DNA of 64,000 nt from Clostridia bacterium (GTDB lineage Bacteria > Bacillota > Clostridia > Oscillospirales > CAG-272), in contig JAFTJZ010000006.1 of NCBI GenBank assembly GCA_017456145.1, forward strand, positions 29,781-93,780, written 5' to 3'. The translations under genes and the position numbers were made by a program. The notes beneath the pieces were generated by a model. That model made no database searches and had not been told where the DNA came from. It worked only from the letters and a program-made list of their open reading frames with translations. Numbering within the stretch: position 1 is the first letter of the stretch; every line of letters starts with the position of its first letter. Below are positions 35,788-43,922 of the stretch, one piece after another.

Positions 35788-37107
35788 ATGACCTACAACA
35801 AGAAATCCATTGAAGACGTCGTCATCGCTGCGGGTACCAAGGTATTCGTTCGCTGCGACTTCAACGTCCCCTCCAAGGACGGTGTGATCACCTCCGACAA
35901 GAGAATCGTCGAGGCTCTGCCTACCATCAAGTATTTGATGGACAAGGGTGCCAAGGTGATCCTGTCCTCTCACATGGGCAAGCCCCACAACGTATTTACC
36001 CCCAACTTCAAGCTCAACAAGAAGGAGCTGGCTAAGATTGCAGAGCTGCCCGAGGCTGAGCAGGAGGCTGCAAAGGCCGAGGCACTGGAGAAGGCAAAGA
36101 AGGATGTCAAGAAGTTTTCGCTCAAAATCGTTGCCGACAAGCTCAACGAGTATCTCGGCGGTAAGGTTGCCTTCGCTACCGACACCATCGGCGAGGATGC
36201 CAAGGCAAAGATCGCTGCTATGGAGAACGGCACTGCCGTTCTGATCGAGAACGTCCGCTTTGACGCACGCGAGGAGAAGAACGATCCTGAGTTCGCAAAG
36301 GCTTTGGCTGACTTGGCAGGCGAGGGCGGTCTGTACGTCAACGACGCATTCGGTACGGCTCACCGTGCACACGCATCTACCGCAGGTGTGGCAGCATATC
36401 TGCCCGCAGTTTGCGGCTACCTGATCGGCAAGGAGATCGGCGTGATGGGTAAGGCTCTGGCGAACCCCGATCGTCCCTTCGTTGCGATCCTTGGTGGTGC
36501 TAAGGTTTCCGATAAGCTCAACGTCATCAACAACCTTTTGACCAAGGTTGACACCCTGATCATCGGCGGCGGTATGGCTTACACCTTCCTGGCTGCCAAG
36601 GGCTACGGCGTTGGTAACTCTCTGCTCGACGCTGAGAAGATCGACTACTGCAAGGATATGATGGCTAAGGCAGAGGCAAACGGCGTTCAGCTGCTGCTGC
36701 CCGTTGACACGACCATCGCTGCATCCTTCCCCAACCCCATCGACGCTCCCATCGAGGTGTCTGTCGTTGATGCTGACAAGATCCCTGCCGACATGGAGGG
36801 CTTGGACATCGGTGACAAGACCATGGCACTGTATGCTGACGCTGTCAAGAGCGCAAAGACCGTTGTTTGGAACGGTCCTATGGGCGTATTTGAGAACCCC
36901 ACTCTGGCAAAGGGTACCATCGCAGTTGCTGAGGCTATGGCAGCGTCCGACGCTACCACCATCGTCGGCGGTGGCGACAGTGCTGCTGCTTGCGAGACGC
37001 TGGGCTACGCAGATCGCATCACCCACATCTCTACCGGTGGCGGCGCATCCCTTGAGTTCCTTGAGGGTCTGGAGCTGCCCGGCATTGCTTGCCTGCAGGA
37101 TAAGTGA
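35788..37107 (+). CDS. pgk: Phosphoglycerate kinase
   Basis: Pgk transfers phosphate from 1,3-bisphosphoglycerate to ADP in glycolysis. The 439-residue protein begins with a short tail, then [49 protein letters not shown] and the C-terminal nucleotide motifs [19 protein letters not shown] and [10 protein letters not shown]. It is longer than the usual ~395 because a Lys/Glu/Ala-rich insertion (about residues 72-105) follows SSHMGKPHN. Codon use is strongly biased towards high-expression codons. tpiA follows 236 bases later across repeats. Confidence 0.97.
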   Translation: MTYNKKSIEDVVIAAGTKVFVRCDFNVPSKDGVITSDKRIVEALPTIKYLMDKGAKVILSSHMGKPHNVFTPNFKLNKKELAKIAELPEAEQEAAKAEALEKAKKDVKKFSLKIVADKLNEYLGGKVAFATDTIGEDAKAKIAAMENGTAVLIENVRFDAREEKNDPEFAKALADLAGEGGLYVNDAFGTAHRAHASTAGVAAYLPAVCGYLIGKEIGVMGKALANPDRPFVAILGGAKVSDKLNVINNLLTKVDTLIIGGGMAYTFLAAKGYGVGNSLLDAEKIDYCKDMMAKAEANGVQLLLPVDTTIAASFPNPIDAPIEVSVVDADKIPADMEGLDIGDKTMALYADAVKSAKTVVWNGPMGVFENPTLAKGTIAVAEAMAASDATTIVGGGDSAAACETLGYADRITHISTGGGASLEFLEGLELPGIACLQDK

Positions 37108-37114
37108 TTATACG

Positions 37115-37315
37115 TGGGGCGCTGCCCCACACCCCGCGCTCCGCGGGCTTAAAAACCTTTTTGAAAGAAAGGGATGATTCGGCGAAGCCGAATCCTTAAG
37201 AATTTCCAAAAACTTTTGGAAAAAGAGCTGACTATCAAATTCAGACATCAAAAAATTGATAAAGTTTTTTGAAGAGAGCGCGAGAGAAACTTTTTTTCAA
37301 AAAAGTTTCTCTCGC
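37115..37315. repeat. pgk-tpiA intergenic repeat cluster
   Basis: The gap holds GGGGC-GCT-GCCCC and CCGCG-ctc-CGCGG motifs (~37116-37145). An element at 37148-37200 has outer CTTAA/TTAAG enclosing CCTTT/AAAGG and GATTCGGC-gaa-GCCGAATC. TTCCAAAA/TTTTGGAA lies near 37203. A 17-bp perfect hairpin lies at 37280-37315 (GCGAGAGAAACTTTTTT with AAAAAAGTTTCTCTCGC). The last ends 28 bases before the tpiA start. Confidence 0.65.
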
Positions 37316-37343
37316 ATCCATAAAAGAATTAAGAGGTATTAAA

Positions 37344-38099
37344 ATGAGAAGATATGTAATTGCGGGCAACCGGAAGATGAACTTCACTCCTTCCCAGGCA
37401 ACCGCTTTCATCAATGAGATCAAGCCGATGGTTGCAGGCAAGGACAACTGCGACATCATTTTCTGCGCTCCCTACGTCACCATTGACGCGGCAATGAAGG
37501 CTGCTGAGGGCTCCAACATCAAGATCGGTGCCGAGAACGTACATTTCGCTGAGAAGGGTGCGTACACCGGTGAGGTCAGCGCACAGATGCTCAAGGAGAT
37601 CGGCGTGGAGTACGTTATCATCGGTCACTCCGAGAGAAGACAGTACTTCGGCGAGACCGACGAGACGGTTAATCTGCGCACCAAGGCTGCTCTGGCTGCC
37701 GGCATGAAGGTTATCCTGTGCCTTGGCGAGGTCAAGGAGCAGAGACTGGCCGGTATTACCAAGGAGATCGTTTCCATACAGACCAAGCTCGACTTGGCTG
37801 ACGTGTCCGCTGAGGATATGAAGAACGTCATCATCGCATACGAGCCCGTTTGGGCAATTGGTACCGGTCTGACCGCTACCCCTGAGCAGGCTGACGAGAC
37901 CTGCGGTCAGATCCGTGAGGCTCTTTGCGAGATCTACGGTGCTGAGGTTGCTGAGGCTACCATCATTCAGTACGGCGGTTCTATGAACGAGAAGAATGCA
38001 GCTGAGCTGCTCGCAAAGGAGAATGTTGACGGCGGTCTGATCGGCGGCGCATCTCTGGTTGCTGAGAAGTTCACCGCAATCGTTGACGCTGCACAGTAA
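37344..38099 (+). CDS. tpiA: Triose-phosphate isomerase
   Basis: TpiA interconverts dihydroxyacetone phosphate and glyceraldehyde 3-phosphate. The 251-residue protein has all catalytic residues: Lys11 (AGNRKMN), His95 (IIGHSERR) and Glu167 (AYEPVWAIGTG); the phosphate loop QYGGSMN and GGLIGGASL are present. The start at 37344 follows AAGAGGTATTAAA; an in-frame upstream ATG lies within a repeat hairpin and has no ribosome binding site. Codon bias matches pgk. Confidence 0.97.
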   Translation: MRRYVIAGNRKMNFTPSQATAFINEIKPMVAGKDNCDIIFCAPYVTIDAAMKAAEGSNIKIGAENVHFAEKGAYTGEVSAQMLKEIGVEYVIIGHSERRQYFGETDETVNLRTKAALAAGMKVILCLGEVKEQRLAGITKEIVSIQTKLDLADVSAEDMKNVIIAYEPVWAIGTGLTATPEQADETCGQIREALCEIYGAEVAEATIIQYGGSMNEKNAAELLAKENVDGGLIGGASLVAEKFTAIVDAAQ

Positions 38100-38117
38100 G
38101 AAGGAATGAATAGAAAT

Positions 38118-38153
38118 GCGGGGGGAACTTTTTTGGAAAAAAGTTCCCCCCGC
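38118..38153. repeat. 17-bp perfect A/T-apex hairpin after tpiA
   Basis: GCGGGGGGAACTTTTTT (38118-38134) pairs perfectly with AAAAAAGTTCCCCCCGC (38137-38153) across a two-base centre. It shares the AACTTTTTT/AAAAAAGTT core with the copy at 37280-37315 but has different outer arms. Confidence 0.7.
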
Positions 38154-38248
38154 GCCCCCTTCAAAAAACTTTTGGTCAAATGGATAGGCAGTGTACGAAA
38201 AAACTGCGTAGCCATGACGTGGAGTAAAGTTCTTGGAAGGAGGGGGCG

Positions 38249-38375
38249 GGGAGGGAAACGACGTTTGGCGTTCGTGATGTTTTGCAACGCAAAACGGCAC
38301 GATGACGGCCTTGAGCCGTCAAGACAAACTCGGTGGTCGTTTACGACCATCTTCTTATCAAGAAGTTTCCCTCCC
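38249..38375. repeat. Large multi-branched inverted-repeat element
   Basis: Outer arms GGGAGGGAAAC (38249-38259) and GTTTCCCTCCC (38365-38375) enclose several hairpins: TCGTG/CACGA around TTTTGC-aac-GCAAAA, TGACGGC-cttga-GCCGTCA, TGGTCGT/ACGACCA and a short CTT/AAG. It ends 19 bases before the MFS gene. No ORF within it is credible. Confidence 0.6.
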
Positions 38376-38394
38376 AAAAGAATGAGGTAATAAT

Positions 38395-39585
38395 ATGGTA
38401 TCACTTTTACTTGCTCTGATTTATCTTTCGTTCATCAGCTTGGGGCTACCCGACTCGCTGCTTGGTGCGGCGTGGCCGGTCATGCAGATCGAATTCGGAT
38501 GCGCACTGTCCTTTGCGGGCGTAGTCAGCATGATCACCTCTGCGGGGACGGTCGTCTCCAGCCTCGCCTCCGATTATTGCATTCATCGGTTTGGCGCGGG
38601 GCGCGTGACCGCCATCAGCGTTGCTATGACGGCACTTGCGCTTTTTGGCTTTTCAACGGTCAGTGCGCCATGGCAGCTTTGCCTGTGGGCAATCCCGTAC
38701 GGCTTGGGTGCGGGCGCGGTGGATGCCGCGCTGAATAATTATGTTGCGCTGCATTTCTCATCACGACACATGAGCTGGCTGCACGCCTTTTGGGGCGTCG
38801 GTGCGACGTTGAGCCCCAATATCATGGCGTTTGCGCTGGGGAGTCAGATGGGCTGGCGCGGTGGATATATGACCGTCTCGGTAGTGCAGATCGCACTTTC
38901 GCTGATCCTGTTTCTGTCCCTGCCGCTTTGGCGAAAAAATGCCGCCATTAAGGCGGTGGCAGATCCAAACGGTGCCAAGGAGGAGTACGTATCTCCGGGA
39001 CTTTTGGGCGCCTTGCGCATCCGCGGCGTGCCTTATATCCTGATCGCGTTTTTCTGCTATTGCTCCATGGAGGCAACGGCAGGGCTGTGGGCTGCCAGCT
39101 ACTATGTAGAATATCGTGGCGTCGATGCTGAGGTGGCGGCGCGCTTTGGCTCGTTCTTTTATGTTGGACTGATGCTCGGGCGCTTTGCCAATGGTTTCAT
39201 TGCAAACCGCATGGGAGATCGGCGCATGATCCGCGTGGGCAGCATCGGTGCGATCGTGGGTCTTGTCATGGTGCTGTTGCCGCTGCCGGATGCCACGCTT
39301 TCGCTCTTTGGACTGATCGTGCTGGGCGTGGGCTGTGCGCCGATCTATCCGTCGATCATTCACTCCACGCCCGATCACTTTGGAGAGAATAATTCACAGG
39401 CGATCGTCGGCATCCAGATGGCAAGCGCCTACGTTGGCTGCACGCTGATGCCTCCGCTCTTTGGCTTGCTCGCGCAGCATATCAGCATTGCGCTTTATCC
39501 GTATTTTATGCTGTTTTTTACCGTCCTCATGTTGGTCATGACCGAACGTTTGCGGGTGGTAACGGGGAAAAGGAGGCAAGTCTGA
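38395..39585 (+). CDS. Major facilitator superfamily transporter
   Basis: This 396-residue protein has 12 predicted hydrophobic segments and an MFS-like first repeat starting SLGLPDSLLGAAWPVMQIEFG. A second half begins near LLGALRIRGVPYILIAFF, and the SSYYVEYRGV-like and GLMLGRFANGFIANRMGDRR stretches are typical of the fucose-permease-like (FucP/YfkF) branch. Substrate unknown; sugar or drug are both possible. The start follows AATGAGGTAATAAT. It appears to be a single-gene transcript between repeat-rich gaps. Confidence 0.85.
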   Translation: MVSLLLALIYLSFISLGLPDSLLGAAWPVMQIEFGCALSFAGVVSMITSAGTVVSSLASDYCIHRFGAGRVTAISVAMTALALFGFSTVSAPWQLCLWAIPYGLGAGAVDAALNNYVALHFSSRHMSWLHAFWGVGATLSPNIMAFALGSQMGWRGGYMTVSVVQIALSLILFLSLPLWRKNAAIKAVADPNGAKEEYVSPGLLGALRIRGVPYILIAFFCYCSMEATAGLWAASYYVEYRGVDAEVAARFGSFFYVGLMLGRFANGFIANRMGDRRMIRVGSIGAIVGLVMVLLPLPDATLSLFGLIVLGVGCAPIYPSIIHSTPDHFGENNSQAIVGIQMASAYVGCTLMPPLFGLLAQHISIALYPYFMLFFTVLMLVMTERLRVVTGKRRQV

Positions 39586-39605
39586 AAAACGGATCGTTTT
39601 TCAGA
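39581..39605 (+). terminator. Hairpin spanning the MFS stop codon
   Basis: TCTGAAAAACG (39581-39591) pairs with CGTTTTTCAGA (39595-39605) around GAT. The MFS stop codon TGA (39583-39585) lies in the left arm. It may act as a terminator or a 3'-end stability hairpin. Confidence 0.55.
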
Positions 39606-39607
39606 CC

Positions 39608-39669
39608 GAAGTTTTGTGGCTTTCGCGTCACCGACGCGAATTTCCTGACGGAAACCGCCACAAAACTTC
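39608..39669. other. Compact three-way-junction inverted repeat
   Basis: The outer stem is 13 bp perfect: GAAGTTTTGTGGC (39608-39620) with GCCACAAAACTTC (39657-39669). Inside lie TTCGCGTC-acc-GACGCGAA (39622-39640) and TTTCC-tgac-GGAAA (39641-39654). Almost every base is paired. It lies upstream of the deoxyribosyltransferase-like gene on the + strand. Confidence 0.65.
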
Positions 39670-39698
39670 AAAACCGTTAGAAAGGAATGATTATAACC

Positions 39699-40004
39699 AT
39701 GCAGCATAAGGTTGTCACCCTGTGCGGCTCGTTCCGTTTTTGGGAAGAAATGCAAAAAGCGGCAGAAACACTTTCTCTGGAGCACGGCTGGGTGGTGCTG
39801 CCACCGCTCCCTCACGTGCTTGACCGTTCCCTGACAGACGGGGAAAAGCAGCAGCTTGGTGCGTTGCATCTTGCGCGGATCGACCTTGCCGATGCCATCT
39901 ACGTGGTCAACGTCGATGGGTATATCGGAGAGGCAGTCAAGCGGGAGATTGCCTATGCCACGGCGAAAGGGAAGGAAATCCTGTACCTGTTCGCACCGAA
40001 ATGA
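39699..40004 (+). CDS. Nucleoside 2-deoxyribosyltransferase-like protein
   Basis: This ~101-residue protein resembles the short Rossmann-like nucleoside 2-deoxyribosyltransferase/DUF4406 group: VTLCGSFRFWEEM at the N terminus, a central helix, then ARIDLADAIYVVNVDGYIGEAVKREIAYA with the expected Glu in GEA and the final strand KEILYLF. Such proteins bind nucleosides or nucleotides; the reaction here is uncertain. The start may be 39699 or the in-frame ATG at 39687; GAAAGGA abuts the latter. A terminator follows. Confidence 0.75.
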   Translation: MQHKVVTLCGSFRFWEEMQKAAETLSLEHGWVVLPPLPHVLDRSLTDGEKQQLGALHLARIDLADAIYVVNVDGYIGEAVKREIAYATAKGKEILYLFAPK

Positions 40005-40010
40005 ATATGG

Positions 40011-40052
40011 AAAACGAGCCGTCTACAGAAAATGTGTATCGGCTCGTTTTAT
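40011..40052 (+). terminator. Intrinsic terminator
   Basis: AAAACGAGCCG (40011-40021) pairs with CGGCTCGTTTT (40040-40050) with an 18-base loop. It ends the deoxyribosyltransferase-like gene transcript. Confidence 0.75.
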
Positions 40053-40097
40053 GCACTTTGGTTGCTCCAAGTTGAATCATTTGCAACTATTCCGTTA

Positions 40098-40125
40098 TTG
40101 CTTTTGCTTGAATATGTGATATAAT
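40098..40125 (+). promoter_or_regulatory. Promoter of the HTH-TPR regulator
   Basis: TTGCTT (40098-40103), 16-base spacer, TATAAT (40120-40125), 37 bases before the start. Confidence 0.65.
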
Positions 40126-40161
40126 AGGAATAGAACCCGAAAGAAACGAAAGGAGAACGCT

Positions 40162-40794
40162 ATGTTGTACTTACCCGAAAATTTGAAAAAATATCGCATT
40201 TCCAAAAATTTGACGCAAGAGGAGCTTGCTGCCTATTTGAATGTTACGCCGCAAAGTGTTTCCAAGTGGGAGCGGGGAGAATGCTATCCTGACATTACCC
40301 TTCTGCCTGCGCTGGCAAATATTTTTGAAACCAGCGTTGATCTGTTGATTGGAATGGACACCATTCGTGCACAACAAACGCGGTATAATATTCACAAAAC
40401 TGCTATGGAGTATCAGCGCAAAGGAGAGTATGCTGCAGCGGAAAAGGTGTATCGCGACGCGCTCCTGATCTATCCGAATAAGCCGGGGATGATCTTAGGA
40501 CTTGCCGGTGTACTGGCACTGCAGGGTGCGTCTGAGGAGGCGATTGCATGGATCGAACGAGGACTGCCGCTATCCGTCAATGAAAAGCAAAAATCCACCA
40601 TGCGTGCGACACTTTGTTTCTTATATCTGCGGTGCGGACAGCATGAAAAAGCGCGAGCATTAGCCTGTGAGCTGCCACATATCCGGGAGAGCCGAGAGGT
40701 CATTCTACCTTTGGTGGAAAGCGGCTTGGAGGATAGCGACATTGCGCAAAACATCAAGATCATTCTGCTGGGAGACGGCGAGGATTTGTGGTGA
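40162..40794 (+). CDS. XRE-family regulator with TPR-like C terminus
   Basis: This 210-residue protein has an N-terminal Cro/CI helix-turn-helix (about residues 5-60: KYRISKNLTQEELAAYLNVTPQSVSKWERGECYPD). The C-terminal ~140 residues form tetratricopeptide-like helical pairs (e.g. AAEKVYRDALLIYPNKP and HEKARALACELP). TPR regulators commonly sense peptides or partner proteins. The AAAGGAGAACGCT site precedes the start. The target is unknown; neighbours give no strong hint. Confidence 0.85.
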   Translation: MLYLPENLKKYRISKNLTQEELAAYLNVTPQSVSKWERGECYPDITLLPALANIFETSVDLLIGMDTIRAQQTRYNIHKTAMEYQRKGEYAAAEKVYRDALLIYPNKPGMILGLAGVLALQGASEEAIAWIERGLPLSVNEKQKSTMRATLCFLYLRCGQHEKARALACELPHIRESREVILPLVESGLEDSDIAQNIKIILLGDGEDLW

Positions 40795-40807
40795 GAGCAC
40801 GGTGCAA

Positions 40808-40851
40808 AAAAAAACGATAGACTTCGCTACTTGAAATCTATCGTTTTTTTA
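40808..40851. terminator. Bidirectional terminator between HTH-TPR and GNAT genes
   Basis: AAAACGATAGA pairs with TCTATCGTTTT, with A and T tracts on both sides, so it can end both converging transcripts. The GNAT stop codon lies in the right T tract. Confidence 0.85.
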
Positions 40852-41619
40852 TTTCGTATTCATTTTCTGCACGAATGCGGCATCTCTTGCCGTCAGCTCC
40901 ACCCAAGCCGGTCGGTAACCACACTTGACGGCGTTGCGCACGGAGGGAAGATTGCACCAAGCGGCACAATAAAAGGGAACCTTGCCCAGTGCGAGAATTT
41001 CAAGCGAGAGGCGTGAGGTCAGCGCGGCGGCGATGCCTTGGCGTCGATACGCGGGCAGCACGTCAATGCCGATCTGATACATATCCTCGCAATCCGCGCT
41101 GCAGCCGGCAAGACCGATCAAAGTATCGCCATCGTATGCGCCTACACCAAGAACGTCCAGATGTGCGCGGTTACGGCAGAGCGCATTGCTCCACTTCTCG
41201 GTATAAAGCGGTGCAAAATCCGCGGGGTGCAGCAGGCGCAGCTCGTATTCACAGGGGAGCGCACGGAGAAGATCAAGGTCGGGCAGAAAATATTCCGCCA
41301 TAAAGCAGACCTTCAGCCCGTGCGGCGCGAGCAACTCGTCCAGCGCGTGCAAATGCGGTGTTTCAAAGGCGTGTTCGGTGGGGTAGGTCTCAAGATAACG
41401 GCGAGCAACATCGGCAAGAGGGGGAGAGGTCTGAGCGACGATGCCGTGTCCGTAGGTCACCATGTCGCACGCAAAGGGCAGCGGCAGATAGGCGCGCGCC
41501 TTCGGATGCGGACGGGAAAACGTATAGGTATTGTGCCCCGCGAGAAAGTCCTCGGGGGCACAGTTGCAATCAATCGCCGATTGACATAGGGCGATATTGT
41601 AAATCTGTTGATTGGTCAT
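40849..41619 (-). CDS. GNAT-family N-acetyltransferase
   Basis: This 256-residue protein has an N-terminal ~120-residue domain of unclear origin and a C-terminal GNAT domain with the acetyl-CoA motif YQIGIDVLPAYRRQGIAAALTSRL split over ~195-215. VPFYCAAWCNLPSVRNAVKCGY follows. Its start overlaps the tlpA stop (ATGA), so it is translated from the redox operon, but a role in redox chemistry is not apparent. The substrate is unknown. Confidence 0.82.
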   Translation of the reverse strand: MTNQQIYNIALCQSAIDCNCAPEDFLAGHNTYTFSRPHPKARAYLPLPFACDMVTYGHGIVAQTSPPLADVARRYLETYPTEHAFETPHLHALDELLAPHGLKVCFMAEYFLPDLDLLRALPCEYELRLLHPADFAPLYTEKWSNALCRNRAHLDVLGVGAYDGDTLIGLAGCSADCEDMYQIGIDVLPAYRRQGIAAALTSRLSLEILALGKVPFYCAAWCNLPSVRNAVKCGYRPAWVELTARDAAFVQKMNTK

Positions 41620-42299
41620 GTGGCAGGTTCCGTAATCTTGGAAATGCCCCGCGCGAGTGTGTCGGCATTGATCATGCCGCTGGCGTAGGCGACGACATCT
41701 CCGTTTTTGTCAATGAAAAAACTCATGGGCAGTCCCGACGCGCCGTAGCTCATGGCCGCCACCAGAGTGGTGTCGTAGTAAACGGGGAAGGTGTAGCCCT
41801 TTTGTTCTATAAACGCTTTGGCGATCTCTACGGTCTCGCGCTGGCCGTCAGTGACGTTGATCATCATAAACTGCACCTCGGGATGCTCAGCATAAGCAGC
41901 CTCAAAGTCGGGCATTTCCTGCACGCAATAGCCGCACCAGGATGCCCAGAAGTTGATGACGATCGGCTTGCCGAAAAAGTCCGAGAGCTGATGCTGATCT
42001 CCGTCGGCATCGAGAACAGCAAAGTTGGGTGCGGTCGGCTCATGCACTGATGCATCGTTTGTTTCACCGTTTTGCTCGTCGCCTTGCGTTTGATTCTCCC
42101 CCTCTGTATTGGCTTGATTGCCGCTGTCGGCCTCCTGCTTGTTTTCGGTGTTACTTTCCTGCAAGCCGTCAGCGGGTGGAACCTCGGTCAGTCGGTCGGG
42201 GGCGAAGTCATCGGAGAGCGTGTTGTATAAGAGCGACGCGCCCGCAATGACGACCACCAAGGCAAGTGCACCGAGCATCCATTTGATAGATTGTTTCAT
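41616..42299 (-). CDS. TlpA/ResA-type membrane-anchored thioredoxin-like protein
   Basis: This 227-residue protein has an N-terminal signal-anchor (~8-25), an Asn/Glu/Gln-rich flexible linker (~40-88) and an extracytoplasmic thioredoxin fold with WCGYC (Cys122, Cys125), FWASWCG and the cis-Pro loop GASGLPMSFFID. Such proteins reduce thiols or disulfides outside the membrane, receiving electrons from CcdA. CcdA is encoded 12 bases upstream and trxA/trxB precede it, so the electron chain is complete. It overlaps the GNAT gene. Confidence 0.9.
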   Translation of the reverse strand: MKQSIKWMLGALALVVVIAGASLLYNTLSDDFAPDRLTEVPPADGLQESNTENKQEADSGNQANTEGENQTQGDEQNGETNDASVHEPTAPNFAVLDADGDQHQLSDFFGKPIVINFWASWCGYCVQEMPDFEAAYAEHPEVQFMMINVTDGQRETVEIAKAFIEQKGYTFPVYYDTTLVAAMSYGASGLPMSFFIDKNGDVVAYASGMINADTLARGISKITEPAT

Positions 42300-42311
42300 A
42301 TGATATCTCCT

Positions 42312-42977
42312 TTAACTGAGCAGTGTCAGCAGTCTGCCGAGCAGCCCTGTCATCATCAGCACACCGACAGCAATGAGAAAAATGCCGCAGACGGTGTTGA
42401 TGACCTTGTAGTGGCGCTTGATCACGGCGAACGCCCCCTTGAGCTTGTCGATCAGCAGCGCGCTTGCAACAAACGGAATGCCAAGCCCGAGCGAGTAGAC
42501 AAGCAGCATGAGTACCCCCGTCAGCACCTGCCCCTGTTGGGAGGCCAATGCCAGCGCGGAGCCGAGAAAAGCACCGACGCAGGGCGTCCAGCCTACGGAG
42601 AAGATGATGCCGAAGAGTGCAGCGGAGAAAAATCCGAGCGGCTTGCCTGCCATGGGGTTGTTGATCCCGCGGAAAATGGGGAGCTTGAACATCCCGAGAA
42701 AGTACAGGCCAAAGAAGACGACCACAAGCCCTGTGACAATGTTGACTACCGTGGCATACTTGAGCAGGAACGAGCCAAGCGTTCCCGCCAGTGCCCCCAG
42801 GGAAACGAAAACGACGGTAAAGCCGAGAACGAACCCGAGGGCATTTTTAAGCGTTTTTGCGGTGGAACGCTGCTCCTCGCCGCCCGCGAAATAGGAGGCG
42901 TAGATGGGCAGCATAGGGAGCAGGCACGGTGAGATAAAGGTGATGATGCCTTCAAGGAAAGAGATCAGGTATTGCAT
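42312..42977 (-). CDS. ccdA: CcdA/DsbD-type thiol-disulfide transmembrane reductase
   Basis: This 221-residue protein has six hydrophobic segments and the two functional cysteines: Cys18 in ISPCLLPMLP and Cys133 in GWTPCVGAFLG. These pass electrons from cytosolic thioredoxin to extracytoplasmic TlpA/ResA proteins. No cytochrome c maturation genes are seen near it, so the use may be general thiol repair or a lipoprotein target. It lies between trxB (9-base gap) and tlpA. Confidence 0.93.
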   Translation of the reverse strand: MQYLISFLEGIITFISPCLLPMLPIYASYFAGGEEQRSTAKTLKNALGFVLGFTVVFVSLGALAGTLGSFLLKYATVVNIVTGLVVVFFGLYFLGMFKLPIFRGINNPMAGKPLGFFSAALFGIIFSVGWTPCVGAFLGSALALASQQGQVLTGVLMLLVYSLGLGIPFVASALLIDKLKGAFAVIKRHYKVINTVCGIFLIAVGVLMMTGLLGRLLTLLS

Positions 42978-42986
42978 GGGAACCCC

Positions 42987-43913
42987 TTATTTATCCTGTG
43001 TGGCAAGATATTCCTGTGCAAAATGCACCGCCTGCGCGCCGTCGGCGACGGCGGTGACGACCTGACGCAGCTCCTTGGTGCGAACGTCTCCCGCGGCAAA
43101 AACCCCGGGGATGGAGGTGCGGGTGCTTTCATCGGCGATGATATAACCGCCCGCAGTGTCAAGAGCTCCGTCGAGAAATTCGGTTACGGGGCGGCGACCG
43201 ATGCTGACAAAGATGCCGTCGCATGTCACCGCAGATAGGCTGCCGCTTGGAATATTCTCCAGCTTGGCGCCCGTGAGCTTGCCACCATCGCTAACGATTT
43301 CGGTCAGACGGCTGTTCCAGAGAAATTCTACGTTGCCTGCGGACATGAGCGGCTCGTGGTAGATCTTGGTCGCCCGCAGCGTATCGCGGCGGTGTACGAC
43401 ATAGACCTTTTTGCACAGACGGGAGAGATAGAGCGCATCAGAGGCTGCACTGTCACCGCCACCGACCACGATCACGGTCTTGTCCTTGTAAAATCTGCCG
43501 TCGCAGTGCGCGCAGTAATGCACACCGCGCCCCGTCCATTCCGACTCACCGTCGATGCCGAGGACTTTGGGATCGGCACCCGTGGCGATGACTACGGTCT
43601 TGGTGCGGAGTGTGCCGTCGGTGGTGACGAGCTGCTTGACGGGGGCTTTGAAATTGACGGCGGTAACCTCGGAATATATGGTTTCAGCGCCAAAGCGCTC
43701 CGCGCCCTGCTGCATCTTCATGCCGAGCGTGAAACCGTCAACGCCCTCCTCAAATCCGGGGTAGTTGTCAATGACGCCCGTCAGTGCCATCTGTCCGCCG
43801 ACGGACATTCTCTCCAGCACGGCGACCGTAAGACCTGCACGGGCGGCGTACAGTGCCGCAGTGTAACCTGCGGGACCGCCGCCGATGATGATCATATCAT
43901 AAATTTGCTGCAT
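42987..43913 (-). CDS. trxB: Thioredoxin reductase
   Basis: This 308-residue FAD/NAD(P)H enzyme has GGGPAGYTAALYAARAG (FAD), the redox pair CAHC (Cys134, Cys137), [15 protein letters not shown] plus HRRDTLRATKI (NADPH binding, with the HRR that prefers NADPH), and the C-terminal FAD motif GVFAAGDVRTKELRQV. It keeps thioredoxin reduced. trxA precedes it by 9 bases and ccdA follows by 9. Confidence 0.96.
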   Translation of the reverse strand: MQQIYDMIIIGGGPAGYTAALYAARAGLTVAVLERMSVGGQMALTGVIDNYPGFEEGVDGFTLGMKMQQGAERFGAETIYSEVTAVNFKAPVKQLVTTDGTLRTKTVVIATGADPKVLGIDGESEWTGRGVHYCAHCDGRFYKDKTVIVVGGGDSAASDALYLSRLCKKVYVVHRRDTLRATKIYHEPLMSAGNVEFLWNSRLTEIVSDGGKLTGAKLENIPSGSLSAVTCDGIFVSIGRRPVTEFLDGALDTAGGYIIADESTRTSIPGVFAAGDVRTKELRQVVTAVADGAQAVHFAQEYLATQDK

Positions 43914-43922
43914 TGCGGGACC

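Noticed and set aside
35485-37026. A 513-codon minus-strand frame opposite pgk
   Set aside because: Leu/Val/His-rich antisense of a highly biased glycolytic gene.
39608-39669. Known riboswitch upstream of the deoxyribosyltransferase-like gene
   Set aside because: Geometry is a clean three-way junction but no known class motif was recognised, and no promoter just upstream was found; reported as an unexplained element instead.
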